Source of the DNA: Rachicladosporium sp. CCFEE 5018
Lineage: Eukaryota > Ascomycota > Dothideomycetes > Cladosporiales > Cladosporiaceae
Direction: 5' to 3'
DNA: 64,000 bases
Assembly (NCBI GenBank): GCA_002077045.2
Contig: KZ111156.1
Span: 493,444-557,443 of the forward strand
Shown: one piece after another, positions 50,651 to 59,800 of the stretch
Layout of the letters: the number at the start of each line of letters is the position of its first letter
Numbering within the stretch: position 1 is the stretch's first letter
Notes under the pieces: generated by a model
The model's database searches: none
The model's input: the letters and a program-made list of their open reading frames with translations, nothing else
What the model was told of the DNA's origin: nothing
Made by a program: the position numbers and the translations under genes

Positions 50651-53635
50651 TCACTGGAGTAGCTCCACCAACCTGCCGTCGACCTTGGTGAGCTCTGTCA
50701 TCTCCTCATCCCAAGGCACCTGCTGCGCAACAGCGTCCTTCAGCATCTGCACTGTCTTCTTCATCTCCAGCCCAAGCTGTACAGGTAGCTCCACCCCAGC
50801 ATCCAGAATCGCGAGCCAACAAGTTAACAACCCCTTCAAAACTTCACCCCGATAGTGCACCATCCTCGGCCACGCATTCTGTATGAGAGCCTGCAAAGCC
50901 AGAAGGGCTCTGATCAGCAGATCTTGCTGCTGTGCTGTGTTGACGAGAGGATGCGAAAGTGTGTCGCTGAGCAAGGGTAAGATGTACTTGATGTGTTTGA
51001 TAGAGTCGATGCCAAGCTCCCAAAGCATAACCGTGAGGTTATCATAAAGTACTTTGACGATGCCAGGGTATTGTGAGCAAAAGGCGTGCGAGTGAAGGAT
51101 ACCTTTGCGCAAGATGTGGTCGAGGTTCTTGACGTAAAGCTGTCTGCTGGGTTCGGGCGACAGCTTGGAGGTTGATGGTGGAGTGATGGGGAATTGTAGT
51201 CGTGCAAGGGCGAGCAGTGCAGGGTATGTGGTTGAAAGCAAGGCGATAGAGTCGGGCTCCGGTGTCAGTGATGGAAGATGTAGCAGACAGGGCATGAGTG
51301 CGTCTTCGAAGACTGGCGCTAGCCCAGTCCGCTCGAGTAGTGATGAAGGCGTGGCGGCGAGGGTTTGGCGAAGAAGGCCCACACCCATCAGCTTCCATCG
51401 GATCTCGACGTCGTCGATTAACGTGAGTATAGGTGGTACGAGTAGATGCCAGTACTGCTCCACGGTCTTCGCGTCCAGACTTCGCACCGACCAGGCCAGC
51501 AAGTCAAGTGCAACTCCATTCTTCTCACTCTTCCATGGCGTCGTCGCAACATTTCCAGACATCATGCTCAGCTTCGGCGGTAGGCCAGGGTCGTTTTTCT
51601 TACGGCCCTGCTCAGTGAGGCTGTCTGGCTTGGACTTCGCGAACAACGGACGAACGGTAAGCTGAAGAAAGTGACTCACAAGGCTGGAGGTAAGCTCACC
51701 ATGGTTCTTGACTTCCTGGATAGCCTCGGTCGGGTCTTTGACGTCTGGATTGCGGAGTTGCCATGCCATGACTACGTCGAGAGCGTCCTTCATCCACACC
51801 CCGGGCGATGTATTTAAAGCTTTGGCAAGCTGCTTGCCGTCTAGGAGGGGCTTGAACGTGTAGGCGTCGAGAAGATTGAGGTTTTGGAGATGAGTGAGGA
51901 ATGCACTGTATCTGCGTTGCACAGCTATGTATGCGTTAGCGGGGCTATCTCCTGGAAACGATAAGCAAGACTCACCATCAACGCTATCAGGCTGCTCGAC
52001 CATCGCGACAAGCAGCGAGTACAACACCTGGCTTCTCCAGCTCGCACTCCATCTTCTGACAGCCATGCCAAGTACATCGCGACCTGGATTGCTCGATGTT
52101 CCATTCGCACGCTCTGGTCGCCGTCGATGCGACTCGACACGATCTACAAGATCCCTGATCTCATTTCGGTGCATGTATGATGCAGTGATCACATCGCACA
52201 CTCTATTCGTAGCCTTGACACCTTCACGAGCGACTGTGGAAGGAATCGGAGGTGGTGGCTTGCGTCCAGGCTGGATTGGCTGCGGATCAGGAGCATCTCG
52301 GTACGGCACCGCAGCTGCAAGCATCCATGCCAGGTATTGCTCGTTTTTAGCATGCAGAAGTAGCCGAGAGATAGTACTGCCATCTTCCATTAGTGTCTCA
52401 AGTTCGTCCAGTAGTGCACGACAGCCACCAGTATCAGGTGTGTAGTGCTTTGCGGGGTCAGTTGTCGGATCGCAGAATAGCGTGAAGTACAAATCAAGGT
52501 CGAAGATGAGTCGCATGGCTTCATGGGGATCTGGTCCTTGAAGAGCCTTTTCCAGCTCGACTCCCACACGCTCACGGCTGATCTTCCGCTGTAGTGCATC
52601 CTTGATCTCGGCGTTGCGCATCGCTTTTAGAGCCGGCTGGTCTATTGTAAAGCCCAACCGACTCGCGAATCGAATCAGTCTAAGCACGCGTAGAGGATCG
52701 TCCTTGAATGTCTGATATGGTTCAAGCGGCGTCCGGATAATCTTCGAAGCCAAATCGTCGTGGCCGCGGCCAGTAAAGTCTTCGACCTCTTGAGTATTGA
52801 GATTGTAGAACATTGCATTCACAGTAGCGTCTCGGCGCAAGGCATCCTCCTCAGGTGTTCCGAAGTCCATCTGAGGGTTTCTGCTGTCGTCGGTATAAGT
52901 CTCCTTCCGAAGGTTCACAAGATCGAGGTCCAGCGCGAAGATCCTCGTGGTCACTGTCTCGAGGTGCTTCGACTTCTCAGGGTTGACTTCGATCTTGTGC
53001 AGTCCGCCAACAGTCTTAGACTTGTCAGAGGCACCAGCTTTGGCGTTCTCCTTGTCAGTAGTGGCAACACCGTCAAGGCCGTACTTCTCAGGGTTTCCCG
53101 GGATCTCGAGGTACTGCTTGAGTCGGAGGCCAAACTGGTACCCAGTCATCTTATTGATGGCGATGTCGATATCATGACTGCCAATACCGAGAAGCTTGTC
53201 GCGGACCCAACCGCCGGTGAAGCGCAACGTGACGGGTTGATCCTGAAGGTGCTTGGGGATTACGCAGTTGCCGTACTCATCGTATGAGGCTGGCGGGTCC
53301 TTGTCGATGTACGCCGCGACATCGAGCAGCAATCGACGTAAGCTCGATTCGACATCTGTCAGCTCGATCTTCGTGCCGGGAGAGGGCACATCCTCGAATT
53401 CTTGGATCATCGGGGCCATGCTGACCCAGCGAGTTTGGGTGTGATCAGTCGGTGATGAGCTGATTCTCCTTCGTTTGTTTGGATGTGATGGTTCAGTGAT
53501 CAGTCTGGCCGGGCTCATTGGTTGGTAGAGGCACCATGAGCTCGCGATGAACGGGACTTTTGATGGAGACTGGGATGGCCTGGGCTTGCAGAGGTAACGA
53601 GCCTCGTGACAGATCCAGCTGCGGATGTAGTACAT
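50651..53635 (-). CDS. CCA1: tRNA CCA-adding enzyme fused in frame to a Tti2-like domain
   Basis: One uninterrupted frame of 994 codons. Residues about 75-650 are a class II tRNA nucleotidyltransferase, which adds CCA to tRNA 3' ends: FTGGWVRDKLLG (140-150), the metal-binding SHDIDIAI (153-160), EEDALRRDATVNAMFYN, DDPLRVLRLIRFASRLGF and RERVGVELEKAL are motifs A-E. Residues 654-994 are a different family, Tti2 (Telo2-interacting protein 2, of the TTT chaperone complex for PIKKs): HFLQLTVRPLFAKSK, LVPPILTLIDDVEIRWKLMG, ERTGLAPVFEDALMPCLLHL and PSLTPEPDSIALLSTTYPAL. In-frame ATGs at 53635, 53518 and 53419 could yield mitochondrial and cytosolic/nuclear forms, as known for yeast CCA1. A GTGAGC...TTTCTTCAG pair (51699-51662, 38 nt) lies exactly at the junction; removing it would end CCA1 soon after. 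Confidence 0.85.
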   Translation of the reverse strand: MYYIRSWICHEARYLCKPRPSQSPSKVPFIASSWCLYQPMSPARLITEPSHPNKRRRISSSPTDHTQTRWVSMAPMIQEFEDVPSPGTKIELTDVESSLRRLLLDVAAYIDKDPPASYDEYGNCVIPKHLQDQPVTLRFTGGWVRDKLLGIGSHDIDIAINKMTGYQFGLRLKQYLEIPGNPEKYGLDGVATTDKENAKAGASDKSKTVGGLHKIEVNPEKSKHLETVTTRIFALDLDLVNLRKETYTDDSRNPQMDFGTPEEDALRRDATVNAMFYNLNTQEVEDFTGRGHDDLASKIIRTPLEPYQTFKDDPLRVLRLIRFASRLGFTIDQPALKAMRNAEIKDALQRKISRERVGVELEKALQGPDPHEAMRLIFDLDLYFTLFCDPTTDPAKHYTPDTGGCRALLDELETLMEDGSTISRLLLHAKNEQYLAWMLAAAVPYRDAPDPQPIQPGRKPPPPIPSTVAREGVKATNRVCDVITASYMHRNEIRDLVDRVESHRRRPERANGTSSNPGRDVLGMAVRRWSASWRSQVLYSLLVAMVEQPDSVDGESCLSFPGDSPANAYIAVQRRYSAFLTHLQNLNLLDAYTFKPLLDGKQLAKALNTSPGVWMKDALDVVMAWQLRNPDVKDPTEAIQEVKNHGELTSSLVSHFLQLTVRPLFAKSKPDSLTEQGRKKNDPGLPPKLSMMSGNVATTPWKSEKNGVALDLLAWSVRSLDAKTVEQYWHLLVPPILTLIDDVEIRWKLMGVGLLRQTLAATPSSLLERTGLAPVFEDALMPCLLHLPSLTPEPDSIALLSTTYPALLALARLQFPITPPSTSKLSPEPSRQLYVKNLDHILRKGILHSHAFCSQYPGIVKVLYDNLTVMLWELGIDSIKHIKYILPLLSDTLSHPLVNTAQQQDLLIRALLALQALIQNAWPRMVHYRGEVLKGLLTCWLAILDAGVELPVQLGLEMKKTVQMLKDAVAQQVPWDEEMTELTKVDGRLVELLQ

Positions 53636-53934
53636 TCACGACTAATTAAGTAGTCGACGTGCCAAGATGGAGGGTATGATGACAGCATGTGAGAAGCGCA
53701 CTCGGTCACATCAGCTTCGCGTGTCTGCAAGTGAATCCTCCGACTCATATCACAGCGAAACACGTCCGAGTCGAAGCCGAGGTTTATCCGGCCACATCTT
53801 GAAGTGAACCACATGAGTTGTTGCGAATGCGATCACAGTCCTTACAGTGTCCTCGGTATTATCCTACGCGTGACGGACATCAATGTGTAATCCGGCGATC
53901 GTGACCACGCCCAGATCGCTTCCTTGCCATATCG
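53636..53934. promoter_or_regulatory. Divergent promoter region of CCA1 and TRS85
   Basis: 299 bp between outward-facing start codons (515 bp if the third CCA1 ATG is used). No element was assigned. Confidence 0.4.
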
Positions 53935-56379
53935 ATGCCACCGACGCCAGATGATCCTCTGCAGTCCCCGCAGGACTCGGACTCAGAGTCCAATATCAGC
54001 GTGCCCAAGAGGCGAGAGTCACTTCGGAAGTCGCCTCTCGCATCCATCACGAGTTTGCCGTACCGTCGCTCGAATGCCTCGCTCTCCACACTCTTCCAGT
54101 CCACCACCTCCCTCCCTGGAACTCATGTCGGATCGCCGAGCGAGTCGACTAGCGGGACTCCAACTGGTGGCGTCGCCAATGGCTCGGTATTTTCGCCCGG
54201 CGCGGTGACAGCAAGACGGGAAGTCTCACCAGCTGGTCGGCGAGCGTCACTGGGTGTTGGGACAAGCGATACAATTCTGAGAGCCTTTGCACCACATGTC
54301 TCGGTGCTGGCATCGCAAGACACCGAGGAGCTGGTCCGACACAAAGGGGTCACAGGTGGGCTTCTCGAGCTGTTACGACCGTATGGCGAGCACGTGCAGG
54401 GCAAGGTGACTATACGAGACAGTAGCGGAGCAAGTCGATCCTGGGACGATTTCGGCATACGCTTCACTGGGGTTCGCGATGGACTTGAGGCTCCACGGCC
54501 GGCAGAGAGGCGCAGTACGGAGGGCGAGGCTGGACTCGGCCTGAGCGGTACGAAGAGGCTTTCGACGCTGGAGTTCAAGCCCGCAAGACTGAGATCCGGT
54601 GGCGATGTACCGCAGATTGAGGACCTCGTGGACCGTCACCTGACCTTCGCCGAGGAGCAATCTAGTCCGTTCGAGGAGGATTATCTTACATCTCAGACAC
54701 GAGGTTCGAAACCGTCTTCGCAAGCCGAGTCGCCCTTTTACAAACTGTACTTCAGACGATTGCTGTCCGGACTGCCCATGGTCCCGTTCGAGACCTTCTC
54801 GCACCCAGTAGCCACAGTCATCGCAATCTCTTCACGGTCACCTTCGCCGATAGAAGAGCTTCGATCTCTTTACGCGTCCTCGAACACAGGCGAAAGCAGG
54901 GTCCCTCCATGGGTTCTCAACGAGTTCCTACGATACTACGTTCTTGTTCATGACGAAGACTATGATGACATTACGAAATCTATGGCACTGTACGATCAGA
55001 TGAAGCGGCACTTCGGGCTGCATTGCCACCTATTGAGATTACGAAGCACCCAGTGCGTGCCCACTGACGATGACAGCACAAAGCTTCCACGATGCGAGTG
55101 GATGGCTGCTGCCGAGGAACTCACCGAGATCGTGCGGCGCGAAACGAGCGAAGACGATGAAGACGCCACTCCATGCATTTTCGAATCTGACGCGAACGCC
55201 ATACATGCCTTCGTACGGGAGATGGTGACACAGTCGATCATACCCAGCATGGAGCGCGCATCAGCGCAATGGAATGACCAGGTCGCATCCAGACGCCGCG
55301 GCATCAGTGGTCGCTTCATGTCGCTGTCCAAGCGCTTCACTACGTTCGGGACCCGCTCAGCTACGGGGCCCTCTTTAGGAGGTGTTAGCTCTAATTACGA
55401 CGCCTTACAAGGCATCTACAAGCCAGATGCTCCCGAAGCGATCATGCGCAGACTCGCCGACTACGCGATCATGTTGAGAGACTTCAAGCTTGCTCAAAGC
55501 ACATATGAGATTCTGTGCCAAGACTTCAAGAACGATAAGGCGTGGAGGCATTATGCTGCTTCAAATGAGATGGCAGCCGTGAGCATGCTGCTTGCTGCTT
55601 CTGGATCGTCCAGCAAAGCGCGTGTAGAAGGCGTCGACCAGTACCTGGAGACTGCGTACTACTCCTACATCACTCGCGTCGGATCTCCGTATAATGCGCT
55701 ACGCACTGTGGCACTGGGAGTTGAGCTTTTGCGACTTCGTGGCGGAACAGCACTTGAAGATTGCGCCCGCTGGCTCAGCAGAGCTATCGATGACCGACTT
55801 GTGGGACCCGTCGGACATGTACTAGAACTCGAAGCCATCGCCTCCTGCTTTACCGAGCGCAAAGCCGAACCCACGTCCACCTTAGGAGGCCGGCGAAGGA
55901 AAGCAGCATTCTGGTACACCCTCGCAGCGGACGCCTGGCTGCGGCTCGAAAAGACAAGTCAAGCTGAGCAGTGTCTGGCTGAGGCTCTGAAGTACTACAC
56001 TGCTACAGAGTCAGCGAAGCAATGGGAGGGTATGCACGGATTCCTCGTTTCGCTTCAGGCGACTGTGCGTAGTAATCGCGCTGGACCGCAGCCACTCGAT
56101 CTGCAAAGAGACGATGATGAGCAAACGCTTGTCGAGCCGCTGCAGGGAGAGATCGAGCCGGTCACAATGCAATTTCCGACTTCGCCCATGCATCGCAAGA
56201 GTATCAGTGTGGCGAAGGTGCCCGAGCTAAATGCGGTATTTGATCCGCTGGGTGTTGGGAGTGGTGAGCTCGAGACTTCGCCTGCGGTCATGAGGAGTCC
56301 GCACGGCGCTGGAGTTGAGATCACAGCGCCAAGTCCTGTGCTTGAGCGCAGGCGGACGAGGGACGATGGATTTGAATAG
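53935..56379 (+). CDS. TRS85: TRAPP complex subunit Trs85 (TRAPPIII-specific)
   Basis: Intronless, 814 residues. It matches the TRAPPC8/Trs85 family (PF12739). After a Ser/Pro-rich N-terminus with phosphorylation-like motifs (SPKRRES type) come LRAFAPHVSVLASQDTEELVRHKG, PFYKLYFRRLLSGLPMVPFETFSHPVATVIAIS, PPWVLNEFLRYYVLVHDE, FVREMVTQSIIPSMERASAQWNDQVASRRRGISGRFMSLSKRF. Then follows a TPR-like helical part: RRLADYAIMLRDFKLAQSTYEILCQDFKNDKAW, YLETAYYSYI, AAFWYTLAADAWLRLEKTSQAEQCLAEAL. (Each is quoted in short form.) Trs85 directs the TRAPPIII exchange factor for Ypt1/Rab1 to pre-autophagosomal and Golgi membranes. The GRFMSLSKRFTTFG stretch is a characteristic fungal block. Confidence 0.92.
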   Translation: MPPTPDDPLQSPQDSDSESNISVPKRRESLRKSPLASITSLPYRRSNASLSTLFQSTTSLPGTHVGSPSESTSGTPTGGVANGSVFSPGAVTARREVSPAGRRASLGVGTSDTILRAFAPHVSVLASQDTEELVRHKGVTGGLLELLRPYGEHVQGKVTIRDSSGASRSWDDFGIRFTGVRDGLEAPRPAERRSTEGEAGLGLSGTKRLSTLEFKPARLRSGGDVPQIEDLVDRHLTFAEEQSSPFEEDYLTSQTRGSKPSSQAESPFYKLYFRRLLSGLPMVPFETFSHPVATVIAISSRSPSPIEELRSLYASSNTGESRVPPWVLNEFLRYYVLVHDEDYDDITKSMALYDQMKRHFGLHCHLLRLRSTQCVPTDDDSTKLPRCEWMAAAEELTEIVRRETSEDDEDATPCIFESDANAIHAFVREMVTQSIIPSMERASAQWNDQVASRRRGISGRFMSLSKRFTTFGTRSATGPSLGGVSSNYDALQGIYKPDAPEAIMRRLADYAIMLRDFKLAQSTYEILCQDFKNDKAWRHYAASNEMAAVSMLLAASGSSSKARVEGVDQYLETAYYSYITRVGSPYNALRTVALGVELLRLRGGTALEDCARWLSRAIDDRLVGPVGHVLELEAIASCFTERKAEPTSTLGGRRRKAAFWYTLAADAWLRLEKTSQAEQCLAEALKYYTATESAKQWEGMHGFLVSLQATVRSNRAGPQPLDLQRDDDEQTLVEPLQGEIEPVTMQFPTSPMHRKSISVAKVPELNAVFDPLGVGSGELETSPAVMRSPHGAGVEITAPSPVLERRRTRDDGFE

Positions 56380-56940
56380 ATGGAGTGTGTTTGTGGGCTT
56401 AGCGATGGCGTGTGGCGTTACATGGCAGAGCATGCGGTTGAATAGATCATAGAGCAGTGTATCATTCGAGCTTTCGTCGACCTCCCAGCTCCCAGCAAGG
56501 TTTCGCTATCACATATTGCCTATCGCGCTTCGGTATCGGGCTGATGTAGTTGAGGTGATGGAGAATCGCACCTCCACATCAAGAACGACGACAAGCCCTC
56601 ACTCGTAGCCATCGGCCAGACGAAGCCCTGTGCTGGTAGATCTGACCTTGATCTTGCTCGACCAAATAGTCTGAGAAGCGATGGTCACTCCTCGAATTGA
56701 GACAGTATTGCGACACCACAGTCGATGAACATACGATGTGCCTGCATCCATCGACGCTGGAATACATCGTGACACTTTACAGGAATCTCTTTAGATATGG
56801 ACTAGGTCCTTGCACGAGATAGGCGCCAGCACACTACCACCATGTCATCCGTCATATCGCATCACTATCAACACCAAGCGATGAACCCCCAAACGTCACG
56901 ATCGTTCACTCATCACAACGACCAATACGCACCAGGCCAT
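56380..56940. other. Convergent 3' flanks, no supported gene
   Basis: 561 bp between TRS85 and the peroxygenase gene, which converge. No recognisable frame. Confidence 0.5.
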
Positions 56941-58261
56941 CTAGGTCAAAGGTTGCGGGCACCCCAGATTCGCCAGCGCGGGCCCAAGCTTCGTAGCAAC
57001 CAAGGCAAGAGCCTGCACAGTAGGCGTAATAACGCCATTCAGCGAGCTTGGAATACGCTCGGTAGCCAACTGGTACAGAAGACAAGCGGTGTCTTTCGGA
57101 CTAATGTTTGGGCTGATCTTGCCGTTTTGAATGCTGTTGAAACTGATAGCGTTAAAGGCACCCGGGCCGGTATTGCCGCCAAACTGCACTGGGTTCTCCA
57201 AATACATGGCCAGAATCTCCTGCGTCACCAGCTGGTTCGTGTAGGGTGCGACGCGGTTGGTCCAGTTATCCGGGATCTTCTCGGCAGTGAAACTCCAAGA
57301 CTTATCAGTATTCTGCTTCGCTCCGAAGAACGACGAGATGGTCGCAAGATCTGGCGCATAGCCGTGAGTGCCAGAGGGCATAAGCTCGTACAAGAAGCTA
57401 GCGGCGCCGTAGAGAAGCAGGGCGGCAGGGCCAAAGTAAAAGTTCTGATTCTCGGCTTGAGACTGCTGCCAGCGCTGGAGACGGTACTTCGATAGACCTT
57501 CGCGATTGTAGTTACCACCCGTAGTCTGGGTCATGTACCCGAACAACGTGCCGTTGAAGCGGAAGTTATCACCACCGTGGGTGAAGAAGTCGTTGCGGGT
57601 GAGGGAGCTGTCGGCTTCGAACTTGTTGTGGCCATCGAGGCCGGGCTCGCTGCCGGTGAGCGCGGGATTGACAGAGGTACGGGTTGTGGCGTCGCAGCCA
57701 ATGGAGAGTTTTTGTGTTACTGGGTCGCCGTCGGCGAGGGTCAAGCCGAGCACGGCAAGGAGGTTGGCGAGATCGTAGCCGACGTTGTAGACGTTCTGTT
57801 GGGCGTCGACGAGCTCGTTGAATGTTACTATGCCATCGTGGGCAAGAAAGTTGTGGTTTGCTGCGGCGTTGAGACCAGGACATCTGATCGACGGGTCAGC
57901 ACATGCAAGATCGAAATAATGCGCAAGACGATACTTACGGTCCTCGGATGTCTCCTGAGCCCGGGGCCACGAACTGATGGGCAGTGTCGCCGGTCGCTGG
58001 AACTTGGTAGCCACCCTTTTGATTACCAATCTGCCCATTCTTCGCATTGTTGTACAAGTAGGGTGCCTTCACAGGCGCTGCAGGTACGTGATTGGCATTG
58101 AAAGGGCAGGTGGCTGCACCGCCGTCCCCAGTGCCAGCTTGTTGGCGTCGATATTGCGCGCGAGCTTCCTTGAAGAGAGAGGCATCGACTCCAGGCTCAT
58201 TGACTACCCATGGGAAAGCAGCTGCGGTAGACACAAGAGCTGATAGCACAAAGGTCTTCAT
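56941..58261 (-). CDS. Secreted heme-thiolate peroxygenase / chloroperoxidase-like protein
   Basis: Exons 58261-57939 and 57883-56941 with a 55-nt intron (GTAAGT / ATCAG, phase 2) give 421 residues. The signal peptide is MKTFVLSALVSTAAAFP. The heme-ligand motif PCPGLNAAANHNFLAHDG is created by the splice, with Pro108-Cys109-Pro110 at the exon joint. Next comes DGHNKFEADSSLTRND, where family members usually have E-(G/H)-D before the serine/arginine part; here the middle residue is Ala. Then GNYNREGLSKYRLQRW, FYFGPAALLLYGAASFLYELMPS and NQLVTQEILAMYLENPV follow the PF01328 pattern. Such enzymes use H2O2 to oxygenate or halogenate organic substrates outside the cell. The substrate range is not predictable. 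The gene stands alone, not in a visible cluster. Confidence 0.9.
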
Positions 58262-59800
58262 GTTGACGATTGGGTGCTACGGCGACAGATGAAGACAGGA
58301 GAGTGGATGTGCAGGAAGAGGTTGTGAGAAAACACTACCGTTTACTCATATACGCCCCTTGACTTCGGTACATATATCGAGACCGAGGCGTAATGCGAGC
58401 GTAACACGGGTTCCGGAGTTGCAAACGTGGTAGCCGCAGGAACTCAGTCGTCATACTGGCTTGTGTAGCCGAGCGCCACGCTCACTTGTAGTGACTTCAA
58501 GGCACTACTGACATACAGAAACACGCCGGACGCTCTTGCTGGCGACGACATCTTCGATGGAGCTCGATCAGCAAGAAGGTGCCCCGTTTCATTGGTGGGT
58601 GATAATGCGCCAGTGCTCGCCTATATGTTCGCCTGTCGAGTGACGTGCAGGGGACTTGTCGTCGGCGTGGCAATAGGTGCACGCGGATACGGTGCAGCGC
58701 AAATAAGCAAATGTACAGTTCCGGAAGAGAGGTGAAGGCTGCAGGGTAACTTGCCTCGGTCGAACACGAACACCTAAGAACAAGTCATTTAGCCATTGCC
58801 CAACGAAGAAATGATCGACATACCCGCTAAAGATCGGCGGTTAAGGTTGACCTTAAGCTCCCTTCTCCGCAATCTAACCGAACCTTCCCCCATGTTCAGA
58901 TCAAATCTAGTGGTTGAACTCGACGCGTACCTGATACTGGCTGACGCGAGTCGCGGAGACCCACGCGTTACTGTTGGCAAGAAGACGGTACCAATGCCGG
59001 GATTCCGGAAGTCGCTGCGGCGATGAGTAGCTAGCAGGTGGAGATCCAACAGCACATGGCTTTTGTCGTTAGCAGAGCATGAGGATTGCGTGCTGCATAA
59101 TCCCGTTCACGATGTCCACGTGCAGGATCACGCGTGCTGAGCGTAGCCACCAACGCTATCGTCTTGCATTGGATGTGCATTATTGCATCACCGTTCACTC
59201 GACTGGTATGGCCGATGTGGCTGAATTGCAGTCTCTGTGTGTTGTCCGTGGCGTCACTCGTCATCCCCGTGCGTTTACAGCTCACGGTACTGCAGCTGTT
59301 CCACCAGGTACCGTACCACGCGCTGAGCTATATGCATGCAACATAAGCGAAGGCTCCAGCACGACCTGCAGAGCATTATACCGAGGCTCACTGCAAAGTC
59401 TTCAGACTGTGATTCTTGTGACAGGAAATTCAACGCGTCGATCAGTTGCTCTGACACGGAGATGTAGCATTACAGGCAAGGGTATCGGGAAAGAAGCAAA
59501 GGAAGCCACTGACCTGGTTCACAAAGAACGGCCATAGCAACGCAGCTGGAGCCGATTCGATGGCTCGTGATCACGCGGAGGTCTGAGGCAGCGCATACGT
59601 GATGAAGCTGAGCGCACGCTTGCTTACTTCGCGACACTGCCTCATGACCGTCAGCAAAGCGAATGTCGTAGGCGGCGCTACGTGTCGATGGCACAGCGAC
59701 TAGCAGCATACCCCAGACCAAGCTGGATCTTATGGGCGTCATATCTCCATCCGAGCGCGATTCCATCTCGAGGATTTCAGTCATTGCTCGCTGTGACCCG
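58262..59800. other. Gene-poor stretch of 1.5 kb
   Basis: Begins with the peroxygenase promoter (an ACTCATATACGCC stretch near 58345 might be a TATA-type element). The rest holds only overlapping frames on both strands, none with a recognisable domain or splice structure, up to the MLH1 stop. Confidence 0.45.

Noticed and set aside
59079..59537. 152-codon plus-strand frame between peroxygenase and MLH1
   Set aside because: Thr/Arg/Cys-rich translation typical of non-coding DNA in this genome; nothing to support expression.
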